Source of the DNA: Acidimicrobiales bacterium
Lineage (GTDB): Bacteria; Actinomycetota; Acidimicrobiia; Acidimicrobiales; RAAP-2
Assembly (NCBI GenBank): GCA_017883105.1
Contig: JADGOF010000055.1
Span: 1 to 9,724, forward strand
DNA: 9,724 nt
Direction of reading: 5' to 3'
Shown here: piece by piece, positions 1 to 5,722 of the stretch
How positions within the stretch are numbered: the first letter of the stretch is position 1
Layout of the letters: each line of letters opens with the position of its first letter
The notes under the pieces: generated by a model
The model's input: only the letters and a program-made list of their open reading frames with translations
Databases searched by the model: none
What the model was told of the DNA's origin: nothing
Position numbers and translations under genes: made by a program

Positions 1-348
1 GTGGGACTCGATTTCGACGCCACCGTGGCCTGGCCCGCCTACGACTGGATGGGCGTGTCCAAGGCCGCCCTCGAGTCACTGACCCGCTATCTGGCCCGGG
101 ATCTCGGCGCCGAGAAGATCCGGGTCAACCTGGTGGCCGCCGGCCCGGTCAAGACCATGGCTGCCCGGTCCATCCCCGGGTTTACCTCGTTCGAGGACAC
201 CTGGGCCGACAGGGCGCCACTCGGCTGGGACGTGCTGGACACCGACGTCGTGGCCCGGGCGTGCATGGCCCTCTTTTCGGACCTGCTACCCATGACCACC
301 GGCGAGATCCTCCACGTCGACGGCGGCGTCCACGCGCTCGGCGCCTGA
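1..348 (+). CDS. fabI: Enoyl-ACP reductase (FabI/InhA type), C-terminal part
   Basis: The frame is open at the window edge; the GTG at base 1 is an internal Val codon, so the N-terminal Rossmann half is missing. The 115 visible residues match the C-terminal part of the NADH-dependent enoyl-[ACP] reductases, which reduce trans-2-enoyl-ACP in type II fatty acid synthesis. The active-site Y-x6-K is Y14...K21 in YDWMGVSK, equivalent to Y158/K165 of InhA. The segment VGLDF before it corresponds to the InhA stretch ending in F149. Further family signatures are NLVAAGPVKT, RAPLGW and the C-terminal TTGEILHVDGG. The substrate loop between VKT and RAPLGW is about 10 residues shorter than in mycobacterial InhA, so it resembles ordinary FabI. 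The gene is 73 bp upstream of the next gene on the same strand, but a hairpin begins at its stop codon, so it may belong to a separate fatty-acid-synthesis operon. The family is sure; the exact subtype less so. Confidence 0.9.
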   Translation: MGLDFDATVAWPAYDWMGVSKAALESLTRYLARDLGAEKIRVNLVAAGPVKTMAARSIPGFTSFEDTWADRAPLGWDVLDTDVVARACMALFSDLLPMTTGEILHVDGGVHALGA

Positions 349-370
349 CCGATCGAACCGCTGCGGTCAG
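345..370 (+). terminator. Possible hairpin terminator after fabI
   Basis: CTGACCG (345-351) and CGGTCAG (364-370) form a perfect 7-bp inverted repeat with a 12-nt loop, and the left arm covers the fabI stop codon TGA (346-348). There is no T-tract after it, so a classical intrinsic terminator is not shown; it could instead mark an mRNA 3' end or be chance. Confidence 0.35.
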
Positions 371-421
371 CCGGCTCCCCAACTGTCCATCATCAACATC
401 CACCAACCACGAGGAGTCGTC

Positions 422-799
422 TTGCTCACCCCTGATGAACTGCGGAGATGCATTGCCACTTACGTCGGCGCCATCAATGCCCGCGACCCACTGGCCATCG
501 CCGCGCTGTTCGCCCCCGATGCCATTCAGGCAGATCCGGCGTCCAACCCTCCCAACGCCGGGCGTGACGCCATCGCCGCCTTCTTCGAGGCTGGCATCGG
601 GGCCAGCGAGTCGTGGACCTTCACCGCCAAGGCGGTCCACACCTGTGCCGCCAACGTGGCCATCGACTTCCAGATCACCGTCGATGTCGGAGGGTCGACC
701 ATGACCATCGACGGCATCGAGGTCTTCACCACCGACGACGAGGGCCTCTTCACCTCCGTCTATGCATACTGGGACGACGCCGACTTGAACTTCGCGTAG
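422..799 (+). CDS. Ketosteroid-isomerase-like NTF2-fold protein
   Basis: This 125-residue protein has exactly the usual length of bacterial delta5-3-ketosteroid isomerases (KSI). KSI moves a C=C bond into conjugation with a steroid ketone. By eye it lines up with the Comamonas enzyme without early gaps: Y14 in TYVGAINA (catalytic oxyanion Tyr) and D38 in AIQADPAS (general base) fall at the same numbers. The second oxyanion acid, Asp99 in the family, is replaced by E100 in DGIEVF. The start is TTG at 422, chosen because GAGGAG (411-416) lies 5 bases before it and because the KSI alignment begins there. It is followed after 53 bp by a second NTF2-fold gene. The NTF2/SnoaL superfamily also contains hydratases, cyclases and epoxide hydrolases, so steroid isomerase activity is only a suggestion; the fold and active-site residues are well supported. 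Confidence 0.8.
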   Translation: MLTPDELRRCIATYVGAINARDPLAIAALFAPDAIQADPASNPPNAGRDAIAAFFEAGIGASESWTFTAKAVHTCAANVAIDFQITVDVGGSTMTIDGIEVFTTDDEGLFTSVYAYWDDADLNFA

Positions 800-852
800 C
801 AGTAGGTGGAGCCTGCAAGGGCCGATCGGACACCGAAAGGAGATACCGACCC

Positions 853-1302
853 ATGAGCGACAGCAGCACACAGTTGGCCAACCTCATCGCACGGTACGCT
901 GAGTTGATCGACCAGGGCGATTTCGACGGTGTGACCGACCTGCTCGGAAATGCCCAGGTGGGTGGAGAGGAAGGCACCTCGATGCTCATCGGCAAGGACG
1001 CGATCCGCAATCTCTTCGCCTCGACCGCCCGTGTCTACCCCGACGGGACACCGAAGACGAAACACGTCACCACCAATCTCATCCTGGAGATCGAAGAGGA
1101 GGCCGGCACGGCCGCGGCCCGCTCGTACTGGACCGTCTTCCAGGCGGTGGAAGGCCTTCCCCTCCAACCCATCCTGGCCGGCCGGTACCTCGACCGCTTC
1201 GAGCGCCAGGACCGGCGGTGGCGGTTCTCGGAGCGTCGGTACGCGGTAGACCTGGTCGGGGACATCAGCCACCACATGCTCGACAATCGTCCTTCACAAT
1301 GA
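853..1302 (+). CDS. SnoaL-like (SnoaL_4) NTF2-fold protein
   Basis: This 149-residue protein resembles the SnoaL_4 group, which is related to scytalone dehydratase and to the beta subunits of ring-hydroxylating dioxygenases. Features seen are an N-terminal helix with RYAELIDQGDFDGV (about 14-27), the conserved H71 in KHVTTNL, the central strands around AARSYW, and the C-terminal series LAGRYLDRFER, WRFSERR and GDISHHM. Members are often encoded beside steroid, terpenoid or aromatic catabolic oxygenases; most have no assigned reaction, and dehydration or hydration is a frequent guess. The ATG at 853 is preceded by AAAGGAG (836-842). It is probably co-transcribed with the upstream KSI-like gene (53-bp gap). 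The two neighbours share a fold but little visible sequence similarity, so they are not a recent tandem duplication. Confidence 0.78.
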   Translation: MSDSSTQLANLIARYAELIDQGDFDGVTDLLGNAQVGGEEGTSMLIGKDAIRNLFASTARVYPDGTPKTKHVTTNLILEIEEEAGTAAARSYWTVFQAVEGLPLQPILAGRYLDRFERQDRRWRFSERRYAVDLVGDISHHMLDNRPSQ

Positions 1303-1354
1303 CACTGAACCGAGGGCCGGCCCGTTCCGAGAGTGATGAGTCGTTGCCGCGGTC

Positions 1355-1384
1355 TTGACCGGCAGGCGCGCCGAACCCTACGTT
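1355..1384 (+). promoter_or_regulatory. Candidate sigma-70-type promoter for the SDR gene
   Basis: TTGACC at 1355-1360 (5 of 6 to the -35 consensus) is followed after 18 bp by TACGTT at 1379-1384, which fits the TAnnnT -10 pattern common in actinobacteria. Transcription would start near 1391, just before a hairpin and about 45 bases before the ATG. It lies in the largest gap of the + strand gene series, where a second transcription unit would be expected. Confidence 0.45.
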
Positions 1385-1395
1385 CGCAGCACACG

Positions 1396-1413
1396 GGTCC
1401 CCGGGTGGGGACC
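1396..1413 (+). promoter_or_regulatory. GC-rich hairpin in SDR leader
   Basis: GGTCCCC (1396-1402) and GGGGACC (1407-1413) form a perfect 7-bp stem with a GGGT loop. It sits just after the candidate promoter and about 10 bases before the ribosome binding site. It could be an operator straddling the transcription start or a 5' UTR structure; its role is unknown. Confidence 0.4.
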
Positions 1414-1435
1414 GACCGCAACCAGGGGGAGTGCG

Positions 1436-2182
1436 ATGGGACGACTGGACGGGGCGGTTGCCGTGGTGACCGGGGCAGCCTCAGGGATCGGGGCCGCCTG
1501 CGCCGAACGACTCTCCGCAGATGGAGCCCAGGTCGTCACCGTGGACATTACCGAAGGCGTCGACTACGCACTCGATGTCCGTGACGAGGGGGCGGTCGAG
1601 GAAGCCTTCGCATCAGTCATGAGCCACTTCGGCCGTCTCGATGCCGTGGTCCATGCCGCCGGGGTCATCGGGGGCGGACCTGTCCACCTCCTCGATTCCG
1701 ACGAGTGGGACCGGGTGCTCGATGTCAACCTGAAGGGAACCTTCCTGGTCGATAAGTACAGCGCCATCCACATGTTGGCCCAGGGTCGAGGATCCATCGT
1801 CAACATCGCCAGCATCGAGGGTCTCGAAGGCACCGAAGGCGGCAGTGCCTACAACGCATCCAAGGGCGGCGTGGTCATGCTGACCAAGTGCATGGCCATC
1901 GACTACGGGCGCCGTGGTCTTCGGGTCAACTGCATCTGCCCGGGTGGCATCGACACCCCCATGCTCCATTCGATCGCCGATGCCGACGGCATGGGCTTCT
2001 ACCGCGAGAAGCTGCGTGAGGAGCATCTCCTCGGCCGATTCGGTCGACCGTCAGAGATCGCCGCCGCGGCGGCCTTTCTGGCCTCAGACGATGCGTCGTT
2101 CATCACCGGGCACGCCCTGGTGGTGGACGGAGGTTTCACCGCCGGCCTTCGGGTCGGGCTGCTCGAACAACTCGGCATGTGA
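1436..2182 (+). CDS. Short-chain dehydrogenase/reductase (SDR), NAD-type
   Basis: This is a classical SDR of 248 residues, the usual length, predicted to interconvert an alcohol and a ketone with NAD(H). The cofactor motif TGAASGIG is at 12-19. D37 at the end of the second strand (TVDITEG) favours NAD(H) over NADP(H). Also seen are DV at 47-48, HAAG at 73-76 (variant of NNAG), N98, S126, the catalytic Y139-x3-K143 (YNASK), the PGGIDTPM segment near 169-176 and the C-terminal ITGHALVVDGG. The frame is open back to 1355, but the ATG at 1436 is chosen because GGGGGAG (1425-1431) precedes it and the SDR fold begins there. The monooxygenase gene follows after 37 bp, implying co-transcription. The general family is certain; the substrate is unknown, and resemblance to steroid or cyclic alcohol dehydrogenases is only contextual. 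Confidence 0.93.
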   Translation: MGRLDGAVAVVTGAASGIGAACAERLSADGAQVVTVDITEGVDYALDVRDEGAVEEAFASVMSHFGRLDAVVHAAGVIGGGPVHLLDSDEWDRVLDVNLKGTFLVDKYSAIHMLAQGRGSIVNIASIEGLEGTEGGSAYNASKGGVVMLTKCMAIDYGRRGLRVNCICPGGIDTPMLHSIADADGMGFYREKLREEHLLGRFGRPSEIAAAAAFLASDDASFITGHALVVDGGFTAGLRVGLLEQLGM

Positions 2183-2219
2183 CCGCCATCGGTCGCGAGC
2201 CCTACCAAGGAGTGCACCG

Positions 2220-3398
2220 ATGTCTCCGACCATGACCAATGACGGACCGCAGATGGCCCGCACGTTGCGCGAGCTCATGATCGAAGAGGCCGCCAACTGC
2301 GAGCAGAAACGCACACTGAACGACCGCACCGTCGATGCCCTGTGGGACAGCGGCCTCCTGCAATGGTGCAATCCCGCCGAGGCGGATGGCAGCGAGCCAT
2401 CGTTTCCCGAGATGATCGACACCTGGATCGAACTGGCCTGGCAGGACGGTTCGCTGGGATGGATCGGGATCGCCAATCTGCCGTCGGCTGCGGCCTCTGC
2501 CGCCTACCTTCCCGAAGAGGGATTCAACGAGGTGTTCCTCGGCAACGACAACCACACCACGGTGGGCGGACAGTTCTTCCCGAACGGCCTCGGCGACACG
2601 GTGGACGGCGGCTATCGCCTCACAGGCGCATGGAACTTCGGCTCGGGTACCGGGCACGCCCAGTACGTTGCTGCGGGCTTCATCCCCACCGTGGACGCCG
2701 AGATGGTGACAGGTGAGGACGGGATCCCGCCCCTGCTGGTGGCAGTGATCCCACGCGACGAAATCGTGTTCACCGACGGATGGCACGTGCAGGGGCTGAA
2801 GGGCACCGGGTCGTTCGACTACAACGTCACCGACCTCTTCGTACCCGAGCATCGAACCTTCGAGCTGTTCTGCCGGACCCCGCAGCGAGGCAAGGCACCG
2901 GCCTTCAAGATGGGACTGATCCCGATCACCGCGGCCGGTCACGCGTCGTGGGCCCTCGGTGTGGCCAAGAGCATGCTCGACGACGTCACCGAACTCGCCG
3001 CATCCAAGGTCCGCATGGGCGACGAGGCATCCCTCGCCCATCGGACCACGTTCCAGCGGAACCTCTCCCATCACACGGCCATGTGGCGGGCAGCGCGGCT
3101 ACTGGTGGTGACCACCTTCGGCGACATCGAGCAGGCGGTGGAGGACGGCGAGGCCCTCTCCCCCACCATGCGGGCCGACATGCGGGTAGCTGCCACCTTC
3201 GCCACCGAATGCAGCCGGGAGATCGTCCAGTGGGCTCATCTGGCCGGCGGTACGTCCGCCATCCGGGAAGGCAGCCGTCTCGAACGTGCCTTCCGCGATA
3301 TGTACACCGGCACCCAGCACGTGTTCATCGGGGAAAAGACCTACACCGACTCGGCCCGGATTTACATGGGTCTGATCGAGGACCAGCTGGGCCTCTGA
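2220..3398 (+). CDS. Acyl-CoA-dehydrogenase-fold flavin monooxygenase, HsaA-like
   Basis: This 392-residue protein has the acyl-CoA dehydrogenase fold but resembles group D flavin monooxygenases such as HsaA (steroid ring A hydroxylase) and IacA rather than beta-oxidation enzymes. Landmarks are the N-terminal helical domain with ELAWQDGSLGWI (71-82), the middle beta domain with GGYRLTGAWNFGSG (130-143), then VQGLKGTGSFDY (190-201) and DLFVPEHR (205-212). These align by eye with the HsaA segments around SWNWSSG and GLRGTGS. The C-terminal FRDMYTGTQH places H367 where HsaA-type enzymes carry a conserved His after WRDAHAG. Such enzymes use reduced FMN or FAD from a separate reductase to hydroxylate a ring; no reductase gene is in this window. 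The ATG at 2220 has AAGGAG at 2207-2212; an in-frame ATG at 2232 is less well placed. The 5' neighbour is the SDR. A dehydrogenase role cannot be excluded. Confidence 0.83.
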   Translation: MSPTMTNDGPQMARTLRELMIEEAANCEQKRTLNDRTVDALWDSGLLQWCNPAEADGSEPSFPEMIDTWIELAWQDGSLGWIGIANLPSAAASAAYLPEEGFNEVFLGNDNHTTVGGQFFPNGLGDTVDGGYRLTGAWNFGSGTGHAQYVAAGFIPTVDAEMVTGEDGIPPLLVAVIPRDEIVFTDGWHVQGLKGTGSFDYNVTDLFVPEHRTFELFCRTPQRGKAPAFKMGLIPITAAGHASWALGVAKSMLDDVTELAASKVRMGDEASLAHRTTFQRNLSHHTAMWRAARLLVVTTFGDIEQAVEDGEALSPTMRADMRVAATFATECSREIVQWAHLAGGTSAIREGSRLERAFRDMYTGTQHVFIGEKTYTDSARIYMGLIEDQLGL

Positions 3399-3408
3399 TC
3401 GGCCGATC
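3397..3408. repeat. 12-bp perfect palindrome between convergent genes
   Basis: GATCGGCCGATC reads the same on both strands. It begins within the stop codon of the monooxygenase gene, in the 45-bp gap before the convergent aldehyde dehydrogenase. As a hairpin it would have only a short stem, and no T-tract follows, so it is a weak bidirectional terminator candidate or a protein site. Confidence 0.3.
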
Positions 3409-3443
3409 GGCTGAGCATGGCTGCATGTCGGCTCACCCGCTGA

Positions 3444-4877
3444 TCAAAGCTGCATGGCTTTGACCTCGAGGAACTCCTCCAGGCCGAAGGCCCCGAACTC
3501 CCGGCCATTTCCCGACTGCTTATAGCCGCCGAACGGAGCCATGGGATTGAATCCGCCTCCGTTGACCTCCACCTGACCGGTGCGCAGACGCCGGGCCACT
3601 GCCTTGGCCCGCTCGGGATCGCCGGCCCACACCCCGCCGGCCAATCCGTACTCGGTGTCGTTGGCGATCTCCACGGCCTCCTCCTCGGAGTCATAAGGGA
3701 TGATCACCAGAACCGGGCCGAAGATCTCGTCCCGGGCGATGGTCATGTCCCGGGTGACCGAGGAGAACACCGTCGGCTTGACGAAGAAGCCCTCTGCGAG
3801 TCCGTCAGGCGACTCCGCTCCTCCGGTCAGCAGCCTGGCTCCCTCGCCGATTCCCTTGTCGATGTAGTTGCGAACACGGTCCCGTTGTGACGACGACACC
3901 AGGGGCCCGAGGCGGGTGGCGGCATCGAAGGGATCACCGGGGGTAAACGACTCGGCCGCGGCCGTGGCCAGTTCCTCGACCTCCGAAAGCCGGTCGCGGG
4001 GAACGAGCATGCGGGTCAGTGCGCTGCAGGTCTGGCCCGAGTTGAGGTAGCACTTGCCCACGCCGTCGGGAACCGCCTTGGAGAGATCGGCATCGCCCAG
4101 GATGACGTTGGCCGACTTGCCCCCCAGCTCGAGCGCCACCCGTTTGACGGTGGCCGAGGCCACTTCCGAGACCCGCTTTCCGGCCCGGGTCGAACCGGTG
4201 AAGGACACCATGTCCACGTTGCGGTGGGCGGCGATCGCCTCCCCGACAACCGGACCGTAACCGGTGACCAGGTTGAACACACCTGCCGGCAGGCCGACCT
4301 CTTCGAAGATGTCGGCGAGTACGAAGGCGTTGAGCGGAGCGACTTCACTCGGCTTCAAGACCACGGTGCACCCCGCAGTCAGAGCAGGGGCCACCTTGGC
4401 GGCGATCTGGTGCAGCGGATAGTTCCACGGGGTGATGGCGCCCACCACTCCGATGGGCTCTCGTACGATGAGCGAGTTCCCCACGGTCTGCTCCCAGGTG
4501 AAATCGGCACCCACCTGGGCCATGGAACCGAAGGAGTTCATTGGCAGCCCTACCTGCACCAACTGGGAAAGCACCAGCGGCATGCCCACCTCATGGGTGA
4601 TCAGGTCGGCCAGGGAGCCCATACGGGCGCCGAGCGCCTCGCTGACCTTGGTGAGCAGCGCAGTTCGATCCTCGACAGGAGTAGCCGACCAGGAAGCGAA
4701 GGCTTCTGCTGCCGCGGCCACGGCGAGGTCGACGTCCTCCACCGTGCCCTCTGGTACGGAGCCGATGACCGCTTCGGTGGTGGAGTCGATTACGTCGATC
4801 GACTCCGATCCGGTCGATGGCACCCACGCTCCACCGATATAGAGCCTGTCGCGCACAACCTTCTTCATCGGTTCCAT
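3444..4877 (-). CDS. NAD(P)-dependent aldehyde dehydrogenase
   Basis: This is a full-length (477 residues) member of the aldehyde dehydrogenase superfamily, oxidising an aldehyde to its acid with NAD(P). Seen in order: ITPWNYP with N152, LKPSE with K175, the cofactor loop FTGSTRAG at 226-233, the general base E250 in LELGGKS, the nucleophile C284 in NSGQTCS, and EIFGPV with E384. All key residues are intact. The frame can be extended to a TTG at 4898, but ATG at 4875-4877 is chosen because AAGGGAG (4888-4882 on the minus strand) lies just before it; an ATG three codons further in is possible. It is divergent from the TetR gene with a 164-bp gap and convergent with the monooxygenase gene. The substrate is not predictable; the context suggests an aldehyde from the same catabolic route. 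Confidence 0.94.
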   Translation of the reverse strand: MEPMKKVVRDRLYIGGAWVPSTGSESIDVIDSTTEAVIGSVPEGTVEDVDLAVAAAAEAFASWSATPVEDRTALLTKVSEALGARMGSLADLITHEVGMPLVLSQLVQVGLPMNSFGSMAQVGADFTWEQTVGNSLIVREPIGVVGAITPWNYPLHQIAAKVAPALTAGCTVVLKPSEVAPLNAFVLADIFEEVGLPAGVFNLVTGYGPVVGEAIAAHRNVDMVSFTGSTRAGKRVSEVASATVKRVALELGGKSANVILGDADLSKAVPDGVGKCYLNSGQTCSALTRMLVPRDRLSEVEELATAAAESFTPGDPFDAATRLGPLVSSSQRDRVRNYIDKGIGEGARLLTGGAESPDGLAEGFFVKPTVFSSVTRDMTIARDEIFGPVLVIIPYDSEEEAVEIANDTEYGLAGGVWAGDPERAKAVARRLRTGQVEVNGGGFNPMAPFGGYKQSGNGREFGAFGLEEFLEVKAMQL

Positions 4878-4881
4878 GGTG

Positions 4882-4888
4882 CTCCCTT
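4882..4888 (-). promoter_or_regulatory. Ribosome binding site deciding the aldehyde dehydrogenase start
   Basis: AAGGGAG on the minus strand lies 4 bases before the ATG at 4877. It supports that start over the in-frame TTG at 4898, which lies upstream of this site. Confidence 0.6.
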
Positions 4889-4968
4889 GCCATCCCAATC
4901 TGTGGTTTCCACTCTAGGCCCGGGTCATCGGTGACGGCGCCGGCAACGACCGACCGGGAAGGTCGATG

Positions 4969-4997
4969 TTGCATAACGATTCCGATATATGTAGGTT
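4969..4997 (+). promoter_or_regulatory. Weak candidate promoter for the tetR gene
   Basis: TTGCAT (4969-4974), then 17 bp, then TAGGTT (4992-4997, TAnnnT). The -35 match is poor, but the position about 45 bases before the GTG start and the overlap of the -10 with the inverted repeat at 4990-5007 fit an autoregulated promoter. Confidence 0.3.
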
Positions 4998-5007
4998 CTC
5001 CCCTACA
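4990..5007. promoter_or_regulatory. Candidate TetR operator (inverted repeat)
   Basis: TGTAGG (4990-4995) and CCTACA (5002-5007) are perfect 6-bp inverted arms separated by 6 bases. The element lies in the divergent gap between the aldehyde dehydrogenase and TetR genes, 35 bases before the tetR start. TetR-family repressors usually bind such palindromes in their own divergent promoter region, so this is the natural candidate site. Binding is inferred, not shown. Confidence 0.5.
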
Positions 5008-5041
5008 GCCGCACTGAGACTGCAAGGAACACCGGGGGAAC

Positions 5042-5722
5042 GTGTCGCAGACGCAACAGGAGCGCAAAGCCGAAACACGGGCACGGCTGCTGGCCGCCGC
5101 CGCCGGCCTCTTTGCCGACCAGGGCATCGACGCGGTCTCCGTCGACGCGGTGGCGGAATCCGCCGGTCGCACCTCGGGCGCCGTCTACGCCCACTTCGGC
5201 AGCAAACAAGGGTTGCTTCTGGCGCTCCTCGATTCTTGGAAGGACTCTGTCCTCACCGTGCTCCTCGCCGAAGTGGCTGTCACCAAATCACCCCGGGGAC
5301 AGTTGGCGGCCGTGTGGGAGAACCTCGCCGACACCACCAATGACGACTCGGGCCGCTGGTCGCTCCTCGAGCACGAGCTGTGGTTGCGGGCCGCCCGCGA
5401 TCCCGAGGTGGCCGATGTCATCCGGGTCCGTAACGCCGAGGCCCGACGCTTCAGCGCCCGCCAGCTGGCCGGTTGGACCACCGCCAGCAACGCCCGGCCG
5501 GCTGCCGAGCCCGAACAGTTGGCAGTGCTGGTGAAGGCCCTACTTACCGGATTGGCCATGCAACGCCACCTCGAACCAGGCGCGGTCACCGATGCTCTCG
5601 CCGTGCAGGGACTCGCCGCTCTCCTAGGGCTTCCCGGGGATGTCGCGCCCTCGAAACCGTCAACAACCAAGCCAACCATCCGATCGAACCACACAGACGA
5701 GGAGCCACACCATGAACACTGA
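5042..5722 (+). CDS. TetR-family transcriptional regulator
   Basis: This 226-residue protein has an N-terminal TetR DNA-binding domain: helix 1 near RARLLAAAAGLFADQG (13-28), then the helix-turn-helix VSVDAVAESAGRTSGAVYAHF (32-52), ending in GSKQGLLLALL. The rest is a helical ligand-binding domain that is poorly conserved and gives no clue to the ligand. A roughly 27-residue Pro/Thr/His-rich tail follows the last helix. The start is GTG at 5042 because no in-frame ATG precedes the HTH; GGGGGA (5034-5039) is close to it and AAGGA (5024-5028) somewhat far. The gene is divergent from the aldehyde dehydrogenase and overlaps the next gene by 11 bp, so it is probably coupled to the FMN oxidoreductase and likely regulates both transcripts through the palindrome at 4990-5007. 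Confidence 0.93.
   Translation: MSQTQQERKAETRARLLAAAAGLFADQGIDAVSVDAVAESAGRTSGAVYAHFGSKQGLLLALLDSWKDSVLTVLLAEVAVTKSPRGQLAAVWENLADTTNDDSGRWSLLEHELWLRAARDPEVADVIRVRNAEARRFSARQLAGWTTASNARPAAEPEQLAVLVKALLTGLAMQRHLEPGAVTDALAVQGLAALLGLPGDVAPSKPSTTKPTIRSNHTDEEPHHEH

Noticed and set aside
1..3. GTG as a start codon of a 115-residue protein
   Set aside because: The protein aligns from its first residue with the middle of FabI/InhA, so the gene is simply cut by the window edge.
182..871. 229-codon open frame on the minus strand
   Set aside because: It overlaps fabI, the KSI-like gene and the gap between them in antisense, with an Arg-rich, motif-free product.
2202..3074. 290-codon open frame on the minus strand
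   Set aside because: It lies wholly opposite the end of the SDR and the monooxygenase gene, has no recognisable motif, and long antisense frames are expected from G/C-rich third positions.
3415..3459. Direct repeat of GCATGGCT
   Set aside because: Two 8-base copies, one inside the aldehyde dehydrogenase coding end, are easily explained by chance.
4224..4934. 236-codon open frame on the plus strand
   Set aside because: It is antisense to the aldehyde dehydrogenase, whose catalytic motifs are intact; the product has no domain features.
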